Positions 27,760 through 37,000 of a stretch of 50,809 bases of DNA are shown piece after piece; within the stretch, counting starts at the first letter, position 1, and each line of letters starts with the position of its first letter. A program made the translations under genes and the position numbers. This stretch comes from Lentimicrobium sp. (GTDB lineage Bacteria > Bacteroidota > Bacteroidia > Bacteroidales > Lentimicrobiaceae). The DNA is taken from assembly GCA_023957275.1 (NCBI GenBank), contig JAMLHF010000029.1, positions 1 through 50,809 on the forward strand, in the 5' to 3' direction. The notes beneath the pieces were generated by a model that ran no database searches, was not told where the DNA came from, and was given only the letters and a program-made list of their open reading frames with translations.

Positions 27760-27999
27760 TCAACCATTAACAAGCAATTCAATCGACCTTCGATTAAGTG
27801 ATTTTAATCTCCGTTCTTCGATAAGTGCCTCTTTTTTAGAAGGAAAACTTTTCAGATAGACCAGCTTCCATGGCCCTTTACCACTTGTATACCTGCTTTT
27901 ATCGTTATTATGTTCCCAAATCCTCTGATCAGGATTCTCAGTTATCCCTTTGTAGTAAATATCGAAGGATGCAGAATAAATGATATAAGTATAATACAT
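27760..27999 (-). CDS. Small GIY-YIG endonuclease
   Basis: 79 residues, the normal size of stand-alone GIY-YIG (UvrC-N-type) proteins of Bacteroidota. YYTYIIYSASFDIYYKGITENPDQRIWEHN carries the Y-Y-I motif, the glycine and the catalytic Arg (R27). GPWKLVYLKSFPSKKEALIEERRLKS contains the metal-binding Glu. The stop codon is 3 nt from the partial tRNA-Asp copy, and the start is just after the tRNA terminator, so the gene lies precisely between two tRNA-Asp sequences. It may be the nuclease of a small tRNA-targeting element. Confidence 0.85.
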   Translation of the reverse strand: MYYTYIIYSASFDIYYKGITENPDQRIWEHNNDKSRYTSGKGPWKLVYLKSFPSKKEALIEERRLKSLNRRSIELLVNG

Positions 28000-28003
28000 A
28001 ATG

Positions 28004-28029
28004 AAAAAAGCTCCCTTTTGAGGAGCTTT
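28004..28029 (-). terminator. Terminator of tRNA-Asp
   Basis: Read on the minus strand, AAAGCTCC and GGAGCTTT (28029-28022 with 28014-28007) form an 8-bp stem with a 7-nt loop, followed by a T-run (complement of 28004-28009). It begins 4 nt after the tRNA 3' end. Confidence 0.8.
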
Positions 28030-28032
28030 CTG

Positions 28033-28106
28033 CGGTCCGGACGGGACTCGAACCCGCGACCCCGTGCGTGACAGGCACGTATTCTAACCAACTGAACTAC
28101 CGGACC
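28033..28106 (-). tRNA. tRNA-Asp (anticodon GUC)
   Basis: A 74-nt cloverleaf on the minus strand: acceptor stem GGTCCGG/CCGGACC, D loop AGTTCAGTTGGTTAGAAT, anticodon loop with CTGTCAC (anticodon GTC), T arm CGGGTTCGAGTCCCG, discriminator G. CCA is not encoded. Its 3' part is duplicated at 27701-27757. Confidence 0.95.
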
Positions 28107-28138
28107 AATATTTTAAGAACGTTTCTCAAATGAGGATG

Positions 28139-28168
28139 CAAAGATAGAGACTTTTTCGTATAACACAA
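28139..28168 (-). promoter_or_regulatory. Promoter of tRNA-Asp
   Basis: On the minus strand TTG (28168-28166) is followed after 19 nt by TATCTTTG (28146-28139), an exact match to TAnnTTTG. The tRNA 5' end is 33 nt downstream. Confidence 0.7.
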
Positions 28169-28303
28169 GAAATCGAAAGAAAAAATTTCAATTTCCGCCA
28201 ATCGAAGTAATTCCAGGAGTAAAAATATATGTAAACAACTTATAATGAGCAATTATGGTTGCAATACTGTTTGAAAATCTTAACAAATTTTCTGCAAAAA
28301 AGG

Positions 28304-29200
28304 CTACTTCCCATCCACAATTATCGAAGCCGGCTTTTTGGCATCCATGAAAATGAGCTTGGCGTTGGGCGAAGTGGCAATGGCTTTGATCATCTCATAT
28401 TGCAGCTGTTTATCGCTCAGCCCTGTGCTCAGGATCGTCTGGTAATCAGCGATTCCCTGGGCTTCCACCCTTTTGCGCTCGGCTTCCTGCTTTTCTTTTT
28501 GCAGCACAAAGGTCATCTTCTGGGCTTCCTGTTCGGCGTTAATTTTCGATTCAATGGTGGCTTTCACCGACTCGGGTAAAGTGATGTTACGCACCAGCAA
28601 CTGCTCCAGTTCAAGTCCTCGGGCGCTGAAATCGGTCTCAATTGATTTGAAGATTCTGTCCTGAAACTCGTCTCTTTTTGTAGAATATAAAGCCACGGCA
28701 TCATAATACACCGCATTGTCCCTGATTTTTGTACGACAAAGCGGCCTTACAATTTTGTTTTTATAATCGGTGCCAAGTTCCTGTAAAATGCGGGGCGCTT
28801 GCGAAGGCGTTACTTTGTACAGCACGGTAAGGTCTATCACAACCTCAAGGCCGTCGGCTGAAAGCACCCGGATGGCATCGTCACTCGCTTTGTCGCCTTC
28901 GTCGTTCACACCGGACATGGTGTAATTCTGAGTCCGGATATCGAAAATTACCACTTCAACCAAAGGGTTGATGATATTCAGGCCGCTTTCGAGTGTACGG
29001 TTATTGACTTTCCCGAATAACTTCTGCACGCCGACTTCTCCGGGTTCAATCTGGTAAACCGCTGAGAAAACCGTACCAATCAGCACGATGACAATTCCCG
29101 CAACCCTGATTATTCCGGTGTATGTTTTTAGCGGAGAATCCACTTTGCCAAGGAAAAACCCGGCTGACAGTACGATGATACCAAGAATTATTATACCCAT
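28304..29200 (-). CDS. SPFH/band 7 domain membrane protein
   Basis: 298 residues. Two hydrophobic segments lie at the N-terminus (about 1-17 and 27-46). They are followed by a prohibitin/band 7 domain: YQIEPGEVGVQKLFGKVNN, GLNIINPLVEVVIFDIRTQNYT, VLSADGLEVVIDLTVLYKV. RGLELEQLLVRNITLPESVKATIESKINAEQEAQ and the coiled-coil that follows (to about 265) are typical of prohibitin-like proteins. Members form large ring assemblies at membranes and often hold proteases. The C-terminal KLIFMDAKKPASIIVDGK is also typical. It is a single gene, transcribed away from the carbonic anhydrase gene. Confidence 0.9.
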   Translation of the reverse strand: MGIIILGIIVLSAGFFLGKVDSPLKTYTGIIRVAGIVIVLIGTVFSAVYQIEPGEVGVQKLFGKVNNRTLESGLNIINPLVEVVIFDIRTQNYTMSGVNDEGDKASDDAIRVLSADGLEVVIDLTVLYKVTPSQAPRILQELGTDYKNKIVRPLCRTKIRDNAVYYDAVALYSTKRDEFQDRIFKSIETDFSARGLELEQLLVRNITLPESVKATIESKINAEQEAQKMTFVLQKEKQEAERKRVEAQGIADYQTILSTGLSDKQLQYEMIKAIATSPNAKLIFMDAKKPASIIVDGK

Positions 29201-29350
29201 ATAGATTTGATTTCAGGAATTTATTTTATTTGTTGAATCCGTAAATGTAGTGAAACCTTTAAACAAACGCACGTCAAAAATAAATTATCCTGAATCGGAG
29301 TTTTTTCAACATTGTCAACCAAAAACTGTTAATAATACAAAATAAAAGTC

Positions 29351-29977
29351 ATGCACGGTTTTGAAGATGATGTAAAACGTTTCAGGGAAAAAGATTTTGA
29401 AGCCAACCGTGAACACTTTGGCAAACTCGGACGCAAACAGAACCCGCACACCTTGTTTATCGGGTGTTCCGACTCCAGGGTGGTGCCTTCGCTGATCACC
29501 CAGACCATGCCCGGCGAGTTATTTATCGTCAGGAATATCGCCAACCTGGTACCCATGTACCGCGAATCGGTTGAATTTCTTGCCACTACCTCCGCCATTG
29601 AATATGCTGTACAGATACTGAATGTTAAAAATATTATCGTGTGCGGCCACTCCAACTGCGGGGGCTGCGCGGCTTTGTGGGAAAATCCGGAAAACCTCTC
29701 CCATATTCCGCACACCCGGAAATGGCTGGAACTGGCCGCTTCAGTCAAAGATAAAGTCACCCTCACCCTGAAATCCGCCGACCATGCCGCACGCGAATGG
29801 CTTACCGAACAATTCAATGTTACTGAACAACTTACACATCTGATGACCTATCCCTACATCCGTGAAAAGGTGGAAAACAAGACCCTTCAGCTCTTTGGCT
29901 GGCATTACATGATACATTCCGGAGAAATCTATCAGTTCAATGCTGAATCAGGCCACTTTGAACTGCTGGGTGGCTGA
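29351..29977 (+). CDS. Beta-class carbonic anhydrase
   Basis: 208 residues, the usual length. Zinc ligands are C39 (FIGCSDSRVVPS, with the D41/R43 dyad), H100 and C103 (CGHSNCGGC). PGELFIVRNIANLVP is the conserved loop. The C-terminal FGWHYMIHSGEIYQFN is characteristic. It interconverts carbon dioxide and bicarbonate in the cytoplasm. It stands alone between the divergent band 7 gene and the saccharopine genes. Confidence 0.95.
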   Translation: MHGFEDDVKRFREKDFEANREHFGKLGRKQNPHTLFIGCSDSRVVPSLITQTMPGELFIVRNIANLVPMYRESVEFLATTSAIEYAVQILNVKNIIVCGHSNCGGCAALWENPENLSHIPHTRKWLELAASVKDKVTLTLKSADHAAREWLTEQFNVTEQLTHLMTYPYIREKVENKTLQLFGWHYMIHSGEIYQFNAESGHFELLGG

Positions 29978-30140
29978 AGAAGGGCCAACCGTTCTTAAAA
30001 ACCCTGATTAGTTTTATTATCCCGCAAAAAGATTGAGGCGGGCCAACAACACGTGCTTCCCGCCCGGAAGGCTTATGGGTGAATTTTTCCGTTGAAAAAT
30101 AAATCCTGTCATTCAGATCAACAAAATGAACTAATTTTTT

Positions 30141-30167
30141 TAAGTTTGCCCCGCTGCGCTTCAGCGG
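30141..30167 (+). promoter_or_regulatory. -7 element plus 5' leader hairpin of the saccharopine operon
   Basis: TAAGTTTG at 30141-30148 matches TAnnTTTG; no clear -33 element is seen. Immediately after it, CCGCTG (30151-30156) and CAGCGG (30162-30167) form a 6-bp hairpin that would sit at or near the very 5' end of the transcript, 28 nt before the start codon at 30195. Confidence 0.45.
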
Positions 30168-30194
30168 TGAAATACTTAATCAATAAAGGAAATC

Positions 30195-31502
30195 ATGAGT
30201 AAGTTTATCGGAATCAGGCATGAGGACAAGTATGTAATGGAAAGGCGCGCACCCCTTACCCCGCGCCATGTGGAAAGATTAATCAGGGGAAAGCAGCTCG
30301 ACATCGTCGTGCAGACCTCCGCCAAGCGCGTTTTTACCGATGATGAATACCGGCAGGCGGGCGCCCGCATTGCCGATAACCTTGGAGAATGCTCGGTAAT
30401 TCTGGGTGTAAAGGAAATGCCGGAATCCTTTTTTGAACCGGACAAAACTTATGTTTTCTTCTCGCATGTAATCAAGGGGCAGGCGTACAATATGCCCATG
30501 CTGAAACGCATGATGGAAATGGGCTGCAACCTGATTGACTATGAAAAAATTGTGGATGAGCAGGGCCGCCGCCTGATCTTTTTCGGACGCTACGCCGGCC
30601 TGGCCGGGATGATCAACTCCCTGTGGTCGCTGGGACTGCGACTGAAAGAGTATGGTTTTGACACCCCTTTCCTGAAAATTACCCAGGCCCATCATTATGC
30701 ATCACTCGATGAAGCCAAAAAAATAATTTCGGAAGTAGGTCAGGAAATTGCCGAAAAAGGACTGCCTGCCGAACTCCGCCCTTTTACGGTGGGATTTACC
30801 GGCTATGGCAATGTTTCGCAGGGTGCCCAGGAAATCCTCGGCTTATTACCGGTGAAGGAAATTTCGCCGGACAAACTGACCGAACTCAGCCAACGCGATT
30901 ACCTGCCGAACAATCTGATTTATAAGGTAGTGTTTAAAGAGGAGCACCTCTCGGCCCACAAAGACGGCCGCGGTTTCGACCTGCACGATTACTATGCTCA
31001 TCCGGAAAACTATCAAAGTGTATTTGAGCAGTATATCCCGCACCTCAGTATGCTGATGAACTGCATGTACTGGGATGCCCGCTATCCGAGGATTGTAACG
31101 AAAGCCTATCTTGAAAAGGCTTTCAGCGAAGGCAGGCCTAAGCTTACCGTTATCGGTGACGTAACCTGCGATCCGGACGGCAGCATCGAAATCACCCATA
31201 AGGGCACCGAAATTGAAGACCCCATCTTTGTTTACAACCCGTTTACCCGTGAACCAATGATGGGTCATAAGGGGGAAGGGATGCTGGTGATGGCGGTGGA
31301 CATCCTGCCGAGCGAGCTGCCCCGCGATTCGAGCAACGGCTTTGCCGACGCCCTGATCAACTTTATCAAACCCATTGCCGACTGCGATTTCTCGGAGGCC
31401 TTTGAAGACCTTGACCTTCCCAGGGCCATCAAAAAGGCGCTGATCCTGCACAACGGCGCGCTTACCAATGACTTTAAATACCTTGAAACTTACCTCAGAT
31501 AA
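30195..31502 (+). CDS. Lysine-ketoglutarate reductase-type saccharopine enzyme
   Basis: 435 residues. The N-terminal half matches the alanine dehydrogenase/PNT-like domain of the lysine-ketoglutarate reductase (LKR) part of alpha-aminoadipic semialdehyde synthase: GIRHEDKYVMERRAPLTPRH, YVFFSHVIKGQAYNMPML, LIDYEKIVDEQGRRLIFFG. The segment VGFTGYGNVSQGAQEILGLLP near residues 197-217 is the nucleotide-binding loop. VIGDVTCDPDGSIEIT belongs to the C-terminal part. It should condense lysine and 2-oxoglutarate to saccharopine (or the reverse). The following gene encodes the partner dehydrogenase, 78 nt downstream. In animals and plants the two are fused; here they are separate. Confidence 0.85.
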   Translation: MSKFIGIRHEDKYVMERRAPLTPRHVERLIRGKQLDIVVQTSAKRVFTDDEYRQAGARIADNLGECSVILGVKEMPESFFEPDKTYVFFSHVIKGQAYNMPMLKRMMEMGCNLIDYEKIVDEQGRRLIFFGRYAGLAGMINSLWSLGLRLKEYGFDTPFLKITQAHHYASLDEAKKIISEVGQEIAEKGLPAELRPFTVGFTGYGNVSQGAQEILGLLPVKEISPDKLTELSQRDYLPNNLIYKVVFKEEHLSAHKDGRGFDLHDYYAHPENYQSVFEQYIPHLSMLMNCMYWDARYPRIVTKAYLEKAFSEGRPKLTVIGDVTCDPDGSIEITHKGTEIEDPIFVYNPFTREPMMGHKGEGMLVMAVDILPSELPRDSSNGFADALINFIKPIADCDFSEAFEDLDLPRAIKKALILHNGALTNDFKYLETYLR

Positions 31503-31524
31503 ACATACAGACCTGCCTGAGATC

Positions 31525-31542
31525 AACCTGGTGCAGGTTTTT
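31525..31542 (+). terminator. Weak hairpin between the two saccharopine genes
   Basis: AACCTG (31525-31530) pairs with CAGGTT (31534-31539) over a 3-nt loop, followed by TTT. The stem is short. It may act as an attenuator or RNA-processing signal rather than a full terminator. Confidence 0.3.
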
Positions 31543-31580
31543 CATAAAAAATCAACAACAACCCTTAACTACCGACACAA

Positions 31581-32918
31581 ATGAAGAAAGTTCTGATCCT
31601 GGGCGCCGGCCTTGTGGTAAAGCCCATTGTTAATCACCTGCTGAGCAAAGGAATCCATGTAACGGTTGCCACGCGTACCAAATCAAAAGCCGAAGCCATG
31701 ATCTCGGGCCATCCCAACGGCACGGCCATTGCCTGGACGGTTGAAGACGAAGCAGCCCTCGACACCATGGTGGCCGGGCACGACCTCTCCGTAAGCCTCC
31801 TCCCCTACGCCCATCACCTGCTGGTGGCAAAATACTGCCTGAAGCATAAAAAGAATATGGTCACCACTTCTTATGTGAAACCCGAAATGCAGGCGCTCGA
31901 CGCACAGGCAAAGGAAGCCGGCATCATTATCCTGAATGAGCTGGGCCTCGATCCGGGCATTGACCATATGTCGGCCATGCGCATCATCGACAATGTACGC
32001 GACCGCAACGGCAAAATTGAAGAATTCTACTCCATCTGCGGTGCATTGCCGGCACCCGAAGCTGCCGACAATCCATTTATGTATAAGTTCTCCTGGAGCC
32101 CCAAGGGCGTGGTAATGGCCGGTAACAACGACGGCAAGTACCTTCGCTACGGGAAAGTGATAGAAGTGCCGACACAGGACCTCTTTAAAAATCCGCTTAA
32201 GGTCGACTTTACCAATGTCGGAAAGCTGGAAGTTTACCCCAACCGCGATTCAATTTCCTACATCGACATTTACGGCATTCCGGAAACAAAGACCATGATG
32301 CGCGGCACTTTCCGCTTCCCGGGATGGTGCGAAAGCATTGATGCCATGAAGCAGCTGAACCTTATCTCATACGACAAGTTCGACATGAGCGGCATGACCT
32401 ACGCAGGTTTCATCGCCCGCCAGATCGGCGCTGCCGATGCCACAAACATTAAAGAGAAAGTTGCAGGCTTCCTGAAAACCGACGTAAACGCACATGCCAT
32501 CAAAGCCATGGAATGGCTGGGCCTGTTCGACGACAAGCCCATGGGACGCGGCGAAGACTCCCCGTTTGAAGTCACCAGCGACCTGATGATCGGCAAGATG
32601 GAACTTGGCCATACCGAACGCGACATGGTGGTGATGCAGCACACCTTCCTGGCCGCTTACCCCGATGGCAGCAAGGAGGTGATCCGCTCACGCATGCTCG
32701 ATTTCGGCACCCCGGCTACCGACACCTCCATTGCCCGTACCGTAGCCCTTCCGGCCGCCATCGGCGTGGAAATGATCCTGAACGGCGAAATCGGCGTGAA
32801 GGGCGTTTTCCGCCCGGTAATCCCCGAAATCTACAACCCGGTGCTCGACGCCCTGGAAAAACTGGATATCCGCATGGAAGAAGAATACGGACTTCCGGAA
32901 AGCGAGAATATCAGATAA
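31581..32918 (+). CDS. Saccharopine dehydrogenase (glutamate-forming type)
   Basis: 445 residues. A Rossmann NAD(P)-binding start, KKVLILGAGLVVKPIVNHLL, is followed by VSLLPYAHHLLVAKYCLKHK and NELGLDPGIDHMSAM, the saccharopine dehydrogenase signature, then the substrate-binding C-terminal domain (SWSPKGVVMAGNN, FRFPGWCESIDAM). It oxidises saccharopine to alpha-aminoadipic semialdehyde and glutamate. With the preceding LKR-type enzyme it completes the first two steps of lysine breakdown by the saccharopine route. A strong terminator follows. Confidence 0.9.
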   Translation: MKKVLILGAGLVVKPIVNHLLSKGIHVTVATRTKSKAEAMISGHPNGTAIAWTVEDEAALDTMVAGHDLSVSLLPYAHHLLVAKYCLKHKKNMVTTSYVKPEMQALDAQAKEAGIIILNELGLDPGIDHMSAMRIIDNVRDRNGKIEEFYSICGALPAPEAADNPFMYKFSWSPKGVVMAGNNDGKYLRYGKVIEVPTQDLFKNPLKVDFTNVGKLEVYPNRDSISYIDIYGIPETKTMMRGTFRFPGWCESIDAMKQLNLISYDKFDMSGMTYAGFIARQIGAADATNIKEKVAGFLKTDVNAHAIKAMEWLGLFDDKPMGRGEDSPFEVTSDLMIGKMELGHTERDMVVMQHTFLAAYPDGSKEVIRSRMLDFGTPATDTSIARTVALPAAIGVEMILNGEIGVKGVFRPVIPEIYNPVLDALEKLDIRMEEEYGLPESENIR

Positions 32919-32935
32919 ACAAGCCTTACTTAATG

Positions 32936-32973
32936 AAAAACGGCTGCCAATAAATCAGGCAGCCGTTTTTTTT
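32936..32973 (+). terminator. Strong terminator after saccharopine operon
   Basis: A 13-bp stem (32936-32948 with 32958-32970), 9-nt loop and T-run to 32973, beginning 18 nt after the stop codon. Confidence 0.9.
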
Positions 32974-34035
32974 ATTGATTGACAATAGCAAAGCTGATTC
33001 ATTAAAAACGAAACAACGGCAAATAATAAATGCAGGATACAACATCAGGAAACAAAGCAAAAGAGGTTATCTGAAAAAAAAGTTACCTCTGCCCTATTAA
33101 AAAAAGATTTTCGGTTTATGATTTCAAACTTTGCATCTATTAAACTGATAGTTAATATCTTAAGAATCTACCTCAACTTTTACAATCTATACTCCTTCTA
33201 AATAAGTCTTTACTATTTAGAATTGTTCAATATAATATGGTGAAATTTCAGCATGGATTGGCTCAGATTCAAGTAACATATTTTTACGTCGCCTGCCGGT
33301 TTACTAATAATATTCTGCCATCTTCTTAATAATAGTTTTTAATAATATTGATTTTCAGCATCCTCTGCCGAAGAGCTAAAGAAAAAAAACATGATACTGA
33401 AAAATACATGCATTATTATATATAACATTTGTAATTCGTGGTTCTAAATCATAAAAAATTGAAAGATCCGCCCCGGAATTTATAAATCCGAACCACAAAG
33501 ATTTGCGCTGAGTAAATAACCGGTATAAATTAGCACTGCTTTTGAAACGTTATACATAATAATGTATAAGAAATCACTTGTATATCTGACATACTTTATA
33601 TGCCATGATGATAAAGAATTGAATGAAAAACGCCTGGTATGAACAAATCCTGAAGACATTCACTGCTGAATAACTTGCCCATACTGTAATATAGTTCCTG
33701 ATTTCGTCAATTTTTCTCCATGTCATAACATCCTAAACACCTTGGAATACTGCTATTACTAACCCGAATACTTAGTTCTTTTAGCCTGATTACCGAATAT
33801 AATCCCTGCAATTATATCACCAGCCCGATGTTCGTATTGATTGCTATGTAATTGATTTAAAGCCATTAAGCAACTAATTCAGCGTTCCTGACAAAAAATA
33901 ATTGCACACTCAACCTGACAAATCAAAGGACGGCGGAGGCCGGATTTTAATTTACGCCAATGCAATGATTACATAGAAAATTAACCAAAGCATATAGCCA
34001 AAACCAAATTTATCACACCACAAAGTTTATCCAAT
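32974..34035. other. AT-rich intergenic region of about 1.06 kb
   Basis: No convincing gene on either strand and no exact TAnnTTTG element. The stretch is markedly AT-rich. It holds a perfect 8-bp inverted repeat, TTATACAT (33550-33557) and ATGTATAA (33562-33569), with a 4-nt loop. It precedes the giant secreted-protein gene, so it probably holds its promoter and regulatory sites. It also marks the switch from balanced to lower-GC sequence. Confidence 0.6.
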
Positions 34036-37000
34036 ATGGAAAAGCAATTACACCCTTCGGCCGTAAATCAATGGCTGCAGAAAACGGGATTAATCTCATT
34101 ATTTATAATACTGGGATTTGTCACCTCTTTGAGCCTCTCTGCACAGCAAACCCTTGAGTTGCTGCAAACCAGGCCTGCACTGACCAACAATACCGTTGTG
34201 ATGCAACAGGGAGAGATGCTGGAAATTTCCGTTCCGGCCACTGTCCCCGGCAGCACTTACCGCATTCAACGGACCTGGCCGCAGGACAATGCCTTTCTTG
34301 AAGTCACCTCAACGGGAGGCTTGCTGAAGGTTCCCGCTTTCAGGGTGAATTCTTCAGGGAAACAGATTATCACCATTTCGGAAACCGGAAACGGCACATT
34401 TGCCCAATCATTTACGCTGGATGCCAAAGCGGGCCTGGGCATGAAAGCCGGAGCGCAGAGTTTGTTCGCAGAAAACACCGGAGGATTGATGTATGGGCCG
34501 ATGAGCGGGGAGGTGATTACTACAGTACCAGTTCTTCAGCCTAACACTCCCAACCCGCCAAAATCTACGATTTGCTCTGGGGGATTTGTTTATGTGACAA
34601 TTAGTGGAGCTACGAATATGCATACTTACCGGTTGCAACAAACCACGCCAAGTTCATCAACCTTTTATGATGTTACCGCGAATGGAACTGTGGTGAACTT
34701 CCCGGGAGTAAACCCTACGGCTTATGCTACGTGGACAATAACAGACCGTGATAATTCATTTAGTACCAATATTGTGATAGATGTCGTACCTCAACCCTCT
34801 GCTCCTGTATTGACTAAAAGTCCGACATCAGATGCAGTTTGTAGCGGTACTGATGTTTCTGCAACGATTTTAACAAATGGTTCGGGTGGTATCATGGCTT
34901 GTGTTGATAGTTATCAATACAGTACAGACGGCGGCGTTTCATGGCTTCCTTATAATCAGGGCGATGCCATTTCAACAACCGGATTCACATCAGTAGATAT
35001 CCGGGCATTAAGATCAGACAACACAGGTGCAGGATGCTCATCAGAAAATATTTATTCCTGGACGGTGAATGCGCTGCCTGTGCCGGCAATTAATGGACCG
35101 ACAGATGTTTGCGCTAATTCAATGTTCACTTATACGACTGAATCCGGCATGACAGATTATACCTGGACAATTGTCGGAGGGTCTGGGTCTTCTTCCGGTA
35201 ATTCTATAGATGTCACCTGGGATAACATTCCTTCAGGAACTCACAGTGTAAGTGTAACCTACAAATTAAATGATTGCCAGGCTGCAAGTCCGACAGTGTT
35301 AAATGTAACTGTAACAGGTACGGTTCAGAATACATCTACCGGGGTTTGGTATTGTTCAATTAAGGATGCTATCAGTAATGCCGGAATTGACAACACTATA
35401 GTTGTTTCTGCCGGTAATTATTTTGAATCCGATATTATCATCGATAAGGATGGTCTTACGATGACAGGTGCAGGAAAGACCTCCACATTTATAAAACCTG
35501 ACCCTACAAAAGTTGATGATCATGCATGTTCACCTACAGGCGGAGTTGTTCATCACGGGATTATTATCAAAGCACAGAATGTCACCATTAATAATTTGAC
35601 AATTGATGGTGGTGCTACTTGGCAATATCGTATGGGTATAACTTCCAGCTATTGGAATGGTGGTCCATATAATAATACACATATTGAGAACGTAAATGTT
35701 AACAATGTATGGTACCGAGGTATTGTACTCAGAATGAACGGTGCACTTACTTCAGGCCACGATGTTATTAACTGCCATGTTGAGGGTAGCGGAAGCACTT
35801 GTGGTGATTACCAGAGTTGGGCAATTCTTGGTTTCAATGCAAATGATATTGAAATTAAAGATTGCACTGTTACAGGTTTCGAGCAAGGAATTGCAACAGG
35901 TAATTACCTGGGAACTCCAACTGCTTGTGACATACAAGGCAATAATGTTACCAATGTTGTGTCGCAGGCATACACCCTTACACATAATGGTGCAGGAAGT
36001 ACATTTACTGATAACATTGCAACATTTACTAACTCATCAAATGAAGGAATTGGTTTGGTTACATATCAGGATGAGATGACTCTGACCAATAATACCTTTA
36101 TAGGTGGACAGATTGGAATTTCTGTTGGTTACCAAACTCTTACTAAAGATAAGTTGGTAATTGGGGAAGGCAATGTAATTACCGGCCCTGGTAAAACGAT
36201 TTCAGGTTCTATCGGTGTTCAGGCAACAGATGATGGATGGCCTGGTGCTGCCAGAAACTTTATCATGACTGGTACCAGTGTTTCAGGATTTGAAACCGGA
36301 ATCTGGATCAACCCTCTGAATGGTATGACCTGTAATGCAGATATCAATGGAAACAAGATATTTGATAATGGCTATGGGTTGAAAAATGATTTCACTTCCC
36401 CAGTCAATGCCGAAAACAACTGGTGGGGCGATGCAACAGGTCCTTACAACAATCCATACAACACATGCGGATTGGGCAATGCAGTTGAAGGAAATATAAG
36501 TTTTGTTCCCTGGCTTGATGCCAGTGAAGGGAATCCTGTCCCATACTTAGTCTGGAATCAGACACAGAATACATATTTCTGCAAAATTCAGGAAGCTATT
36601 GATCATATCAATACTCAAGCTGGAGACCTAATTTTGATAGGCGAAGGCACATATTATGAAAATGTGAATGCCAACAAAAGGGTTACGCTGCAAGGCACAG
36701 GTTCAACCAGCACCATAATAAACGGAAGTGGTGGTATCGTGCTACAACTGACCGCGGGAGTTAATGCCGTAACCCGGATGGTAGTGAAGGACCTGAAAGT
36801 AACAGGTGGTGTTACCGGGTTAACCGCAGGTTCATATACAACCATAGACAATGTGATTTCAACAGGAAATTCGAGTTATGGTATCAATCTGAATCCGCTA
36901 ACCGATCTGGTTTTAACCAATAGTTCTTTTAATGCGAATAATGTTGGACTAAAACTGGCTTCAACTGCTTCTGCAAGTAATATAAGCATTACCGGTTGTC

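Noticed and set aside
33550-33569. Inverted repeat as an insertion-sequence end or replication origin
   Set aside because: Only 8 bp per arm, no transposase, no partner repeat and no DnaA-box cluster seen.
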